From RUG11690 sp045616665 (GTDB taxonomy: Bacteria; Bacteroidota; Bacteroidia; Bacteroidales; WCHB1-69): 64,000 nt of DNA. Below, piece by piece: positions 8,219 through 17,431 of the stretch (positions are counted from its first letter, which is position 1; the number at the start of each line of letters is the position of its first letter). The notes beneath the pieces are model-generated. The model worked only from the letters and a program-made list of their open reading frames with translations. It had not been told where the DNA came from and made no database searches. The DNA is taken from positions 1-64,000 of the forward strand of contig JAZLHE010000046.1 in NCBI GenBank assembly GCA_045616665.1, given 5' to 3'. Position numbers and translations under genes: made by a program.

Positions 8219-9058
8219 TTATTGCTTATGAATTCTGTTTTCTGCCAATTCGGTTTCAGCGGATTTGGCAGCACCGGGAGCCTTGAATTTTTTGGCACGG
8301 GCAGCAATAAAGATGGCCAAAATAGCCACCAAAGCAACAATAGCCTTGCTCATACATTCAATGGCAACCACCATCATCGTTCCCATACTAACATAAAAAA
8401 CGTAAGCCATCAATAAAGACCAACCCACCTGATGAGCCTGCTTGACATCCACAATAAATTTATAAATAGTAAAACCTATGACAACTATAAAATAGAATAA
8501 TAATACCCAAGCTGCCAAACGATAATTGATGACCATTAGATTAACCACGCCATACAGGATAATGCCGAAAATCCAGATACTCGCACCAAAGCGCCATTCG
8601 TGATAATGCTTGATGCCCGCACGTTTGGATATATTCATCATTATCTGGAACAAGGCGCACAACATACAGTAAACCACGTGTACGGTAGCCAAAACGCCTA
8701 CGATAGCCCAACCCCACCCTACATAGCTGTGATCGCAAAACCATCCTATATTATCTCTGAAAACACGAACACCGGTTTCCTCATTCCAGATTTCCATTTG
8801 GGGAAGACCGTCTTGGAAGCAATAATACCTCATTGCCAATATCGCCACTACAAACAACACGTATAATACCGGATAATATTGAACTTTCCCCTTATGTCTG
8901 ATTCGATAATTGAAGAACTCCATCACTTCAACCACCACAAAAATAAACAGCACTTGAAACAAAGGTGAAACTCCGAGAGGATTGCCGTGAGACCATCCCA
9001 AAAAGTCGTTCAAATTGGTAATCGGAGATTCAGAAACAAAATAATCAATCATATTCAT
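8219..9058 (-). CDS. Multi-pass membrane protein of unknown function
   Basis: The 279-residue product has about seven hydrophobic helices spread over residues 33-260 and a short charged C-terminal tail (KKFKAPGAAKSAETELAENR). Between helices 2 and 3 is a soluble loop with Trp and acidic residues (MEIWNEETGVRVFRDN). I recognise no catalytic motif or named family. It stands alone on the minus strand between two plus-strand genes, with its own promoter motif 46 bases upstream. Confidence 0.75.
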   Translation of the reverse strand: MNMIDYFVSESPITNLNDFLGWSHGNPLGVSPLFQVLFIFVVVEVMEFFNYRIRHKGKVQYYPVLYVLFVVAILAMRYYCFQDGLPQMEIWNEETGVRVFRDNIGWFCDHSYVGWGWAIVGVLATVHVVYCMLCALFQIMMNISKRAGIKHYHEWRFGASIWIFGIILYGVVNLMVINYRLAAWVLLFYFIVVIGFTIYKFIVDVKQAHQVGWSLLMAYVFYVSMGTMMVVAIECMSKAIVALVAILAIFIAARAKKFKAPGAAKSAETELAENRIHKQ

Positions 9059-9103
9059 ATTTAAGACAATTTACTTATGCACTTTTATTCAAAATAATTT
9101 TTG

Positions 9104-9111
9104 CAAAAATA
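9104..9111 (-). promoter_or_regulatory. -7 promoter element of membrane protein gene
   Basis: TATTTTTG on the minus strand lies 46 bases upstream of the start at 9058. It is back to back with the plus-strand promoter at 9182. Confidence 0.5.
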
Positions 9112-9181
9112 TGAAAAATTTGCGAATCTTGCCAATTTTATAAAAACATTTCTTGAGGATGAAAGATTATAAATAGTTTTG

Positions 9182-9189
9182 TATCTTTG
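9182..9189 (+). promoter_or_regulatory. -7 promoter element of the 9.2-14.3 kb operon
   Basis: TATCTTTG matches TAnnTTTG and lies 26 bases before the ATG at 9215. Confidence 0.6.
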
Positions 9190-9214
9190 CATTTGTAAAA
9201 TATGATAATTAAAG

Positions 9215-10486
9215 ATGAAAAATATATTATCCAAGTTATTGGCATTGTCATTTTTGATGATGATGACATCCTCCATTTGGGCCACGGCCATCCTCATTCC
9301 GATGGATATGGACCAAAAAAATCACCTCAAGGCCTACGGAATCGCCTATTATGCTGTAAAAGAAGAAGTTGATGCAAGCTGGCTGCTCAATTACAGAGGA
9401 GGAAGCTTTATGTTCTCATATACCGACAAAATTGAAGACGAATGTATTGTCAGAGGCGTAACTTATCAGGTTATTGCCGACGTGCAAGCCAATTCCATAC
9501 GACAGGAAATTGCCAGCGTTGAAAACAATATGAATGAAATCAAACTGACAAAAATCCCTAAAGTCGCCGTTTATTCCCCAAAAAACAAACTTCCCTGGGA
9601 CGATGCCGTGACATTGGTCCTTACATACGCTGAAATTCCTTACGACATCATTTATGATGAAGAGGTCATCAAAGGCGATCTTCCCAAATACGATTGGTTA
9701 CACCTTCACCACGAAGATTTCACCGGACAATACGGGAAATTTTGGGCCAGCTACAAAAATGCGGCCTGGTACATCCAGGATGTCAAGGAAAATGAAGAAA
9801 GAGCGCAACGCCTGGGTTTCGCAAAAGTTTCGCAAATGAAACTGGCCGTTGCCAAACAGATTCGCAATTTCGTGGCTGGCGGCGGATACCTTTTCGCAAT
9901 GTGTTCAGGTCCTGATAGTTTTGACATCGCATTAGCCGCCGATGGCGTTGACATTTGCGATATTATGTTTGATGGTGACCCTATGGATCCTGATGCCCAA
10001 GAAAAACTCAATTATGACAATACTTTTGCCTTCACCAATTTTAAAATCGAGAAAAACCCATATAAATATGAGGTTTCTGACATTGACGTAGATCCCTCTG
10101 TCCATATTAGCAATAAAAAGAATGACTTTTTCACGCTTTTTGAATTTTCTGCCAAGTGGGATCCCGTGCCAACGATGCTTTGCCAAAACCACACCTCCGT
10201 GATTCCCGGATTTATGGGACAGACCACTGCATTTAGAAAAAGTCTGGTGAAACCCACGGTCACGATTATGGGCGAAAGCAAGGTCTTTGATGAAGTCAGA
10301 TACATTCACGGCGAATTTGGAAAAGGAACCTGGACTTTTTATGCAGGGCACGACCCGGAAGATTACCAACACTTGGTCAACGACCCTCCCACGGACCTCA
10401 ACATCTTTCCTAATTCTCCGGGATACAGACTGATACTTAACAACGTGCTTTTCCCCGCTGCGAAAAAAGAAAAACAAAAAACCTAA
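9215..10486 (+). CDS. Secreted 'asparagine synthetase B'-like family protein
   Basis: A signal peptide (about residues 1-23) precedes the conserved opening LIPMDMDQKNHLKAYGIAYY and NYRGGSFMF. The rest follows the Bacteroidota secreted family that databases label asparagine synthetase B (PWDDAVTLVLTYAEIPY, HLHHEDFTGQYG, GGGYLFAMCSG, FYAGHDPEDYQH). The AMCSG turn and the HDPEDYQH end suggest a glutamine-amidotransferase-like fold, which is inference. No ATP-pyrophosphatase domain is present, so it cannot be a true asparagine synthetase. It lies 20 bases upstream of the SDR gene and probably heads its operon. Confidence 0.8.
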   Translation: MKNILSKLLALSFLMMMTSSIWATAILIPMDMDQKNHLKAYGIAYYAVKEEVDASWLLNYRGGSFMFSYTDKIEDECIVRGVTYQVIADVQANSIRQEIASVENNMNEIKLTKIPKVAVYSPKNKLPWDDAVTLVLTYAEIPYDIIYDEEVIKGDLPKYDWLHLHHEDFTGQYGKFWASYKNAAWYIQDVKENEERAQRLGFAKVSQMKLAVAKQIRNFVAGGGYLFAMCSGPDSFDIALAADGVDICDIMFDGDPMDPDAQEKLNYDNTFAFTNFKIEKNPYKYEVSDIDVDPSVHISNKKNDFFTLFEFSAKWDPVPTMLCQNHTSVIPGFMGQTTAFRKSLVKPTVTIMGESKVFDEVRYIHGEFGKGTWTFYAGHDPEDYQHLVNDPPTDLNIFPNSPGYRLILNNVLFPAAKKEKQKT

Positions 10487-10506
10487 TCTTTCGAAAAATC
10501 TTATTT

Positions 10507-11358
10507 ATGGAACAAAAAATAGCTATCATTACCGGTGCCAACGGCGGTATGGGATCAACCTTGGTGAGAGACATCTCCAAGGCCGGATTCAAGGTTATTA
10601 TGGCCTGCCAAAGCATTCAAAGGGCCACGCCCACGTTTGAACGTCTGAAGAAGGAAACTCAAGGCGATATTGAATTATGGCCATTGGATTTGGCATCTTT
10701 GGAGTCTATAAAGAATTTCGTTGCCGAATTTCAGAAGCAATATCAACATATCGACCTATTGTTAAACAATGCAGGAACATTGTGCCACAAACCAGAACAA
10801 ACCGCAGAGAACTATGAAAAAACAGTGGGTGTCAACTATTTGGGTCATTATGTCCTTACACATTCCCTTCTTCCGTTGATGGGCAAAGGAACACGCGTGG
10901 TGAATATGGTTTCTCTCACCGTTCGATATGGGCATCTGAAACCGACGTTGTTCCAACCGGTTGACAATAAACACTTCAATCGCTTCGTTACCTATTCGGA
11001 CTCAAAAAAAGCATTTTTCTACTTCACTATGGATGCTGCCGAAGCGTGGGCCGACAAAGGCATTACCGTCAATTGTGCCGACCCCGGCATTGTCAGCACC
11101 AACATCATCAGAATGGGCAATAAAGTGATTGACAAACTTTGCGACATCATATATCGTCCTCTCATTAAAACCCCGACCCAAGGAGCTTCCACTATGCTGC
11201 GCCTGGCTCTCGATCCAACATTGGAAGGAAAAACCGGCGGACTTTATGCCAATAAAAAGCAGCAAAAGGTCAAAAGTACGCTGCTTAACAGTCCGGAACG
11301 CGTTATGTTACGCGAACTCACGACCGAAATAACTCAAAAACACGGTTTCAATTTCTAA
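10507..11358 (+). CDS. Short-chain dehydrogenase/reductase
   Basis: The 283-residue protein has the classical SDR features: TGANGGMG cofactor motif (9-16), NNAG (87-90) and the active-site Tyr163-x3-Lys167 in YSDSK. It would use NAD(P)(H) on a cytosolic substrate that cannot be predicted. The overall pattern resembles retinol-dehydrogenase-like SDRs. The downstream LD-carboxypeptidase gene begins three bases after the stop, so the two are tightly coupled. Confidence 0.9.
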   Translation: MEQKIAIITGANGGMGSTLVRDISKAGFKVIMACQSIQRATPTFERLKKETQGDIELWPLDLASLESIKNFVAEFQKQYQHIDLLLNNAGTLCHKPEQTAENYEKTVGVNYLGHYVLTHSLLPLMGKGTRVVNMVSLTVRYGHLKPTLFQPVDNKHFNRFVTYSDSKKAFFYFTMDAAEAWADKGITVNCADPGIVSTNIIRMGNKVIDKLCDIIYRPLIKTPTQGASTMLRLALDPTLEGKTGGLYANKKQQKVKSTLLNSPERVMLRELTTEITQKHGFNF

Positions 11359-11361
11359 GAT

Positions 11362-12276
11362 ATGACGAATTTCACCACACAACTACCTCCGTTTCTACAA
11401 GCTGGCGACCGCATCGGTATCGTAGCACCTGCCCGAAAAGTGAGCGAAGAAGAAATGGAACCTGCCATTAAGTTTTTAGAAAACGCCCAACTTAAAGTAT
11501 CTCTCGGCGATCATCTTTTCGCGGCGGAAAATCAATTTGGCGGAAGCGACAAAGAACGGACAAAAGACTTTCAAGCTATGCTTGACAATCCTGAAATCAA
11601 AGCCATTCTCTGCGCACGCGGCGGTTACGGTTCGGTACGCATCATCGACAAACTGGACTTTGGCACATTTATGCAACAGCCAAAATGGATTTGCGGCTTC
11701 AGCGACATCACGGTTTTTCATTCCCATATTCATACCCAATGTCATATCGCCACGCTGCATTCCACCCTTGCGTTCAATATACCCAAGAACACCTCTACTG
11801 CCAACAACACCTTTTTAGATGCACTTTTTGGCAAAAAAATCACCTACGCCTGCCCTTCCCATCCGCTTAACAAAACCGGAAAAGTGACAGGAGAAATAGT
11901 TGGAGGAAACCTTTCTATGCTATACTCTTTATTAGGTTCTCCATCGGACATAAATACCGATGGTAAAATCCTCTTTATCGAAGATTTAGATGAATATCTT
12001 TATCATATTGATCGAATGATAATGAATTTAAAGAGAAATGGCAAATTTGATCATTTGGCCGGACTATTTGTGGGTGCGATGAGCGATATGCACGACAACA
12101 CCATTCCTTTTGGCCGAAGCGCGGAAGAAATCATTGCCGAACACTGCTCAGAATACGATTTCCCCATTTGTTTCGGTATTCCAGCGGGACATATCAGTGA
12201 TAACCGTGCCCTTATTCTTGGTCAGCAAATGACTTTAGACATCAATGATGCCAGTAGTCTTCTTTCTAACCTATAA
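11362..12276 (+). CDS. LD-carboxypeptidase (S66 family)
   Basis: The 304 residues match peptidase family S66: an N-terminal GIVAPARKVS, ARGGYGSVRIID (85-96), the nucleophile Ser114 in GFSDIT, Glu207 in IEDLDE and His277 in PAGHISDN, which together form the expected Ser-Glu-His triad. Family members cut the terminal D-Ala from cytosolic murein tetrapeptides during peptidoglycan recycling; some members instead act on microcin-type peptides. No signal peptide is seen, consistent with a cytosolic recycling enzyme. It sits in an operon with a sugar-kinase/RapZ fusion. Confidence 0.9.
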   Translation: MTNFTTQLPPFLQAGDRIGIVAPARKVSEEEMEPAIKFLENAQLKVSLGDHLFAAENQFGGSDKERTKDFQAMLDNPEIKAILCARGGYGSVRIIDKLDFGTFMQQPKWICGFSDITVFHSHIHTQCHIATLHSTLAFNIPKNTSTANNTFLDALFGKKITYACPSHPLNKTGKVTGEIVGGNLSMLYSLLGSPSDINTDGKILFIEDLDEYLYHIDRMIMNLKRNGKFDHLAGLFVGAMSDMHDNTIPFGRSAEEIIAEHCSEYDFPICFGIPAGHISDNRALILGQQMTLDINDASSLLSNL

Positions 12277-12284
12277 TCATAGAA

Positions 12285-12872
12285 ATGATGAGAAAATTTT
12301 GTCATATTTTGCTTCGATTAATGGGCTACACCATTGACACAGTGAACATTCCAGCTGAAATAAAAAAATGTATTATCGTTTTCGCTCCGCACACCAGTCT
12401 CAGCGACTTTCTCATCGGATGGATGGCGTTGAAAGAAATGGGAGTAAAAACCACCTTTGTGATGAAAAAAGAAGCGTTTTTCTTTCCAGTAAAATACATA
12501 TTCAAAGCAATGGGAGCCATTCCCATAGACCGCCAGCACGGAGCCCATTTTCCGGAATTTGCGGCAAACCTCATCCATAATCAGGAAGAAATTGCCTTCC
12601 TCATTTCTCCGGAAGGAACACGAAAACGAGTCGAGAAATGGAAACGCGGATTTTACAAAATCGCACAATTAGGTGACATTCCATTGGTATTGGGCTACCT
12701 CGACTACCGCAGCAAACGGGCAGGCGTCGGACCCGCTATGTATATCACCGGAGATTATGAAAAAGATCTGGAAAAAATCCAAGCTTTTTATTTTGGTATG
12801 CACGGACTTAATAAAGGACAATTCAACCTTGAAGACAAACCTTACGCCCATCCCGAATGGCTCAAAAAATAA
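12285..12872 (+). CDS. 1-acyl-sn-glycerol-3-phosphate acyltransferase-like protein (PlsC family)
   Basis: The 195-residue protein has the acyltransferase H-x4-D motif (His36...Asp41 in HTSLSD) and the EGTR phosphate-binding block (110-113 in SPEGTRKR). Spacing and size fit a short PlsC-type acyltransferase that acylates lysophosphatidate or a related lipid at the inner membrane face. The exact acceptor is not predictable. Two adjacent ATGs (12285, 12288) are possible starts. It lies eight bases after the LD-carboxypeptidase gene. Confidence 0.85.
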   Translation: MMRKFCHILLRLMGYTIDTVNIPAEIKKCIIVFAPHTSLSDFLIGWMALKEMGVKTTFVMKKEAFFFPVKYIFKAMGAIPIDRQHGAHFPEFAANLIHNQEEIAFLISPEGTRKRVEKWKRGFYKIAQLGDIPLVLGYLDYRSKRAGVGPAMYITGDYEKDLEKIQAFYFGMHGLNKGQFNLEDKPYAHPEWLKK

Positions 12873-12891
12873 TCCACAATTTTAAAATAAC

Positions 12892-14340
12892 ATGCAAAAA
12901 TTTGACTCTTCCATTCTTCTTCATTTAGCTGAAGATTATTATCAATCCCCTTGCGAACGCATTGAAAAAATTCCGCAATCGGGATCTGTTCGCCTATATT
13001 TTCGACTTCACTTTGCGAATCATCCGACCATTATGGGGGTTTACAATGAAGATGTGGCAGAGAACACGGCATTTTTCGTCTATACCCGTTTTTTTGAAGC
13101 ACATCAGATTAACGTTCCCCAACTCTTAAGCATTCACGAAAGCCAACAGTATTACCTTTTGAACGACTTGGGAGATGAAACTTTGTATTCTTTCCTGTTA
13201 AAACATAGAAACGGCACTGAATTTACACCTGAAATCACGGCCTACTATAAACAAGTCATTCAGCAACTACCCCTTATTCAACTTAGCGCAAAACAAAATT
13301 TAGATTTTTCCGTTGCCTATCCACGTGCGGCTTTTGACAGGCAATCGATACAATGGGACCTCAACTACTTCAAATATTATTTTGTCAAGCTTAGCAGGAT
13401 TACCTTCGATGAGCAAAAATTAGAAAATGATTTTCAAACTCTGATGGACGAGCTTTTGCGGTGTGACAACAATTTCTTCCTTTACAGGGATTTTCAGTCA
13501 CGCAATATTATGATTCATCAAGATAAAGTATATTTTATTGATTATCAAGGGGGAAGAAAAGGATCCTATTTTTATGACATTGCTTCTTTGCTATTTGACG
13601 GAAAAGCCGATATTCCTTTCGACACACGTGAAGAATTATTGGATTTTTATTTTTCTGAAATTCAAAAATATATCACTATTGACAAACAAAATTTCAGAAG
13701 ACAATTTTACAGTTTCGCCTTGATTCGCATTATGCAGGCAATGGGAGCATACGGCTATCGCGGCTATTTTGAAAAGAAAAGCCATTTTTTGCAAAGCATT
13801 CCTTTTGCCATGACCAACATTCGTTATTTATTGTCGAATAATCGACTTCCAGAAAACATCAGCTACCTGAAAAATATTTTACAACAACTTACCGAAGTTG
13901 ACTGGACTTATTTTACCGGAGGCACCGCTCCTGCCAAAGACGACCAACGCCTTCATATTTTAGTTCAGAGTTTCTCTTTCAAGAAGGGCATTCCGCAAGA
14001 TCCAAGTGAAAATGGTGGCGGCTTTGTCTTTGACTGCCGCTGTCTGCCCAACCCCGGACGGGAACCTCAATACAGGAATTTTTCGGGCAAAGACCAAAGC
14101 GTCAAAGACTATTTAGAAAAATATGACGAAGTAGATAAATTCAAGCAACAGGTTAATCATATTATTGATATGGCGGTGGACAATTACCGCGAACGAAAAT
14201 TCAACCATTTAATGATTAGTTTTGGTTGTACCGGCGGGCAACATCGTTCGGCTTACTTTGCCGAAGCTGCAGCAGCACATTTGCGGCAAAAATATCCTGA
14301 CGTGCTGGTAAATTTACGCCATCGTGATTGTCCCTGCTAA
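12892..14340 (+). CDS. Aminoglycoside/sugar-kinase-like domain fused to RapZ C-terminal domain
   Basis: Residues 1-330 resemble an APH-type kinase close to the AmgK amino-sugar kinases: SGSVRLYFRL (30-39) replaces the usual phosphate loop, RDFQSRN (199-205) carries the catalytic Asp200 and Asn205, and IDYQ (216-219) the metal-binding Asp217. Residues 350-482 match the C-terminal domain of RapZ: FDCRCLPNPGR (380-390), FGCTGGQHRS (444-453) and a final HRDCPC. In E. coli, RapZ-C senses glucosamine-6-phosphate; the N-terminal P-loop domain of RapZ is absent here. The architecture suggests a kinase that is tied to amino-sugar level; that link is inference. Its stop codon abuts that of dxs. Confidence 0.85.
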   Translation: MQKFDSSILLHLAEDYYQSPCERIEKIPQSGSVRLYFRLHFANHPTIMGVYNEDVAENTAFFVYTRFFEAHQINVPQLLSIHESQQYYLLNDLGDETLYSFLLKHRNGTEFTPEITAYYKQVIQQLPLIQLSAKQNLDFSVAYPRAAFDRQSIQWDLNYFKYYFVKLSRITFDEQKLENDFQTLMDELLRCDNNFFLYRDFQSRNIMIHQDKVYFIDYQGGRKGSYFYDIASLLFDGKADIPFDTREELLDFYFSEIQKYITIDKQNFRRQFYSFALIRIMQAMGAYGYRGYFEKKSHFLQSIPFAMTNIRYLLSNNRLPENISYLKNILQQLTEVDWTYFTGGTAPAKDDQRLHILVQSFSFKKGIPQDPSENGGGFVFDCRCLPNPGREPQYRNFSGKDQSVKDYLEKYDEVDKFKQQVNHIIDMAVDNYRERKFNHLMISFGCTGGQHRSAYFAEAAAAHLRQKYPDVLVNLRHRDCPC

Positions 14341-16242
14341 TTATAGACTTTCCTTCACTGCTTCACGTATTTTTGACGCAATTCCTTCTGCATCAAAAGA
14401 AAGTTCCTTATAAAGCGATGGAATATCTCCGTGAGGCACGAACTGATCATTGATGGCGATATGATATAAGGCATTTGAATAATGATGTTCTGTCAAATAC
14501 TCTGAAACTGCCGAAAAAAGACCTCCTTTGGCAATACCATCCTCTACTGTAAGCAAAATTTTATGTTTTTCAGCCACTTCTGCCAACAAATTCTCGTCTA
14601 TAGGCTTAAGAAAACGCATATCGACGTGAGTAGGACAGATATTTTCCGAATGCAACAATTCAAAGGCCCTGGTCACGTTATTGCCCAAGGGACCCAAAGA
14701 CAAAACCGCCACATCCTTGCCTTCCCTTAGTACACGTCCTTTTCCTATTGCCAATATTTCGGGTTCGTTTTTCCAATCTGTAAGCACTCCTCTGCCCCTC
14801 GGATATCGGATAGCAAAAGGCAAACCTTTTACCAACGCATTTTGATAGGCTGTCAACATCATATTTCTCAACTCGTGTTCATTTAATGGAGAGGAAATAA
14901 TCAGATTTGGTATGGCGCGTGAAAAAGACAAGTCAAAAATTCCCTGATGCGTTGCTCCATCCTCTCCCACGACGCCTCCTCGGTCGATACAGAAAATAAC
15001 TGGCAATTTCTGCAAAGCCACATCGTGAACAATTTGGTCATACGAACGCTGCAGGAAGGTTGAATACACATTACAAAACGGCACTATACCATCCGCTGCC
15101 AAACCCGCAGAAAAAGTCACGGCGTGCTGTTCAGCAATACCAACATCAAAAACACGTTCAGGATAAACCTCGTTCATAATGGTCAAAGAACAACCTGTTG
15201 CCATTGCTGGCGTCACTCCCACTACTTTCTTGTCCTGTCGTGCTAATTCCAAAATTGTTTCACCAAACACCTCCTGAAATTTGGGTGGTTGATTGGTGGT
15301 ATTATTACTAATAAGTTGACCAGTTTCTGGATTAAACTTGCCTGGTGCGTGATAGGTTGTTTGATGTTCTTCCGCCAGTTTCAATCCCTTCCCCTTCACC
15401 GTAATAACGTGAAGCAATTTCGGACCCGGTATGTTTTTCAATCTTTTCAAGGTTTTCACCAGCACCTTCACATCGTGACCATTGGCGGGACCGAAATATC
15501 GAAATCCCAAACTTTGGAACAAATTACTACCACTCAACAAAAAACCCTTTACGCCATTGCCGATTTCGCTCATCCAGCGCACCAGTTTATTGGAGATTTT
15601 CTTCTTGGAGGTAAAAAAGTTCCATAACGACGTTTTACAGCGATTATAGGTGGCAGAAGAGGTGATATGCAGTAAATACTTACTCATTGCACTTCTATGG
15701 TCGTCAATGGCCATTTTATTGTCATTCAGCACCACCAGCATATTTACATTACGAATACTGGCTTCATTGATGGCTTCAAATGCCATTCCGCCACCAATGG
15801 AAGCATCTCCAATAACGGCAATATGATTTCTTTTCGTATTTCCAGACAACTGCGCAGCCTGAGCCATACCCAGAATGGCTGAAATAGACGTGGAAGCATG
15901 ACCGGTTCCGAAAGCGTCGTATTCACTCTCGCTCATCGTAGGAAAACCGCTAATGCCGTGATATTTACGATTTGAATGAAATTGCTCTCGACGTCCCGTG
16001 ATGATTTTATGGGCATACGCCTGATGTCCTACATCCCACACCAATTTATCATTGGGAGTATCGAAAACGTAATGGATAGCCACCGCCAGCTCCACCGCGC
16101 CCAAACTTGATCCGAGATGACCTGGGTTGGAAGCCGTTTCCGCAATAATATATTCACGAATTTCCTCACACAAGGCAGGAAGTTCAACGACACTCAATTT
16201 CTTGAGATCTGCGGGAGAATCTATATGATTAAGATATTTCAT
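14341..16242 (-). CDS. dxs: 1-deoxy-D-xylulose-5-phosphate synthase
   Basis: Dxs condenses pyruvate and glyceraldehyde-3-phosphate using thiamine diphosphate, the first step of the non-mevalonate isoprenoid pathway. The 633 residues show NPGHLGSSLG, VWDVGHQAYAHK, GTGHASTSIS, the TPP/metal motif VIGDASIGGGMAFEA...NDNKMAID and, in the second half, GLAADGIVPFCNVYSTFLQR and DRGGVVGEDGATHQG. The ATG at 16242 is preferred to one 12 bases upstream because it gives the usual MKYLN...L start. It overlaps the glycosyltransferase gene by 14 bases and is last in the greA-dxs run. Confidence 0.96.
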   Translation of the reverse strand: MKYLNHIDSPADLKKLSVVELPALCEEIREYIIAETASNPGHLGSSLGAVELAVAIHYVFDTPNDKLVWDVGHQAYAHKIITGRREQFHSNRKYHGISGFPTMSESEYDAFGTGHASTSISAILGMAQAAQLSGNTKRNHIAVIGDASIGGGMAFEAINEASIRNVNMLVVLNDNKMAIDDHRSAMSKYLLHITSSATYNRCKTSLWNFFTSKKKISNKLVRWMSEIGNGVKGFLLSGSNLFQSLGFRYFGPANGHDVKVLVKTLKRLKNIPGPKLLHVITVKGKGLKLAEEHQTTYHAPGKFNPETGQLISNNTTNQPPKFQEVFGETILELARQDKKVVGVTPAMATGCSLTIMNEVYPERVFDVGIAEQHAVTFSAGLAADGIVPFCNVYSTFLQRSYDQIVHDVALQKLPVIFCIDRGGVVGEDGATHQGIFDLSFSRAIPNLIISSPLNEHELRNMMLTAYQNALVKGLPFAIRYPRGRGVLTDWKNEPEILAIGKGRVLREGKDVAVLSLGPLGNNVTRAFELLHSENICPTHVDMRFLKPIDENLLAEVAEKHKILLTVEDGIAKGGLFSAVSEYLTEHHYSNALYHIAINDQFVPHGDIPSLYKELSFDAEGIASKIREAVKESL

Positions 16243-17431
16243 TATAAAAGTCAATCAAATCGCGCGTTACAATCTCATTATTATGATTTAACATCACATA
16301 ATTACGAGCATTTTCGCCTATTATTGTACAAATGTCTGGAGTCTTAATACATTTATCCACCACAGCCAAAAATTCCTCCGGGGTATCAGCAATAAAGATA
16401 TTCTTACCATTTTCCACCGACAATCCTTCGGCACCAATCGACGTCGTGATAATGGTCTTTCCCAAGGCCATTCCTTCAATGATCTTGATTCTGATCCCAC
16501 TACCTGAAAGCAAAGGAACCACCATAATATCATTATCCAACATAAATTCATTGGCACTTTCGACTTCTCCTTCAATGATCACATTATCAGAAGCATAACA
16601 TCTAATTTCATCTGGAATACCGTGTCCGGCTATCTTAAACGTAAGCGATGGAAACTTCTCAAGTATCAGTGGGAACACATCGTCCAAAAACCAGCGCAGG
16701 GCTTCCACATTAGGCATCCAATTCATACTCCCGATATGAAATAATTGAGGATTATCGGAAGGAATGTATTCATCCTCTGAATCATAGTCATCCATATTGA
16801 TGGCAAAAGGAATGACCGTACCTGGCGTATTGGGTGAGATTTCGTGGAAAAAGCGATAATCCACTTCGGAAATAGCCATATATCCATCCACCTTGTCCAT
16901 CAGAGAACACTCAAACGACTTCAACTGCTTATTCATCTTTTCCAACAGGAACCGCTTTGCCTTAGAACCTTGATTTTGGGCAATGCGTTCCCAAATCAAG
17001 TGTTCGACATTATGTAAACGAATGACTATTTTTGCATTGGAATACTGACGAATAACAGGAATATAAGGAGCCACAAAAACTGATTCCAACTGAATAATGT
17101 CAAATTGTTCATTCTCAAGAACGGCAATCAATTTTTGAGCCATTTCTTTGGAATAAAAGCGAAAAACGTGATACGACGTCCCTTTAATCAGCGAAATCAA
17201 CGCATCCCAAAAATTTACTTTCGTATTGACAAATACCGTTTCAAACTTCGTTTTCTGTAAGTATTCTTCCGAAATATCATCAAAACGGGCAGGATGTTTA
17301 TGGGTCGCCACAGCCAATACTTTAACGGAAATACCGGCATTCAATAATCCACGCGTGATATTATTAATGGCTATGCAACCTCCATCAACAGGGGGCACAG
17401 GCGGTTTATGACATAATTGCAGTACCCTCAT
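16229..17431 (-). CDS. Family 4-type glycosyltransferase
   Basis: The 400-residue protein opens MRVLQLCHKPPVPPVDGG, the usual GT-B acceptor-side start, and carries HNVEHLIWERIA (about 121-132) and a GT-1 domain with FHIGSMNWMPN, PLLSGSGIRIKIIEGMALGKTII and GAEGLSVENG towards the C-terminus. It is a GT-B retaining glycosyltransferase, probably acting on a surface polysaccharide or lipid at the cytoplasmic face. The sugar and acceptor cannot be told. Its start codon shares one base with the stop of the LptF/G permease gene, indicating translational coupling with lipopolysaccharide transport. Confidence 0.9.
   Translation of the reverse strand: MRVLQLCHKPPVPPVDGGCIAINNITRGLLNAGISVKVLAVATHKHPARFDDISEEYLQKTKFETVFVNTKVNFWDALISLIKGTSYHVFRFYSKEMAQKLIAVLENEQFDIIQLESVFVAPYIPVIRQYSNAKIVIRLHNVEHLIWERIAQNQGSKAKRFLLEKMNKQLKSFECSLMDKVDGYMAISEVDYRFFHEISPNTPGTVIPFAINMDDYDSEDEYIPSDNPQLFHIGSMNWMPNVEALRWFLDDVFPLILEKFPSLTFKIAGHGIPDEIRCYASDNVIIEGEVESANEFMLDNDIMVVPLLSGSGIRIKIIEGMALGKTIITTSIGAEGLSVENGKNIFIADTPEEFLAVVDKCIKTPDICTIIGENARNYVMLNHNNEIVTRDLIDFYNEIS

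Noticed and set aside
9215..10486. True asparagine synthetase
   Set aside because: It is exported and lacks the ATP-pyrophosphatase domain needed for synthesis.
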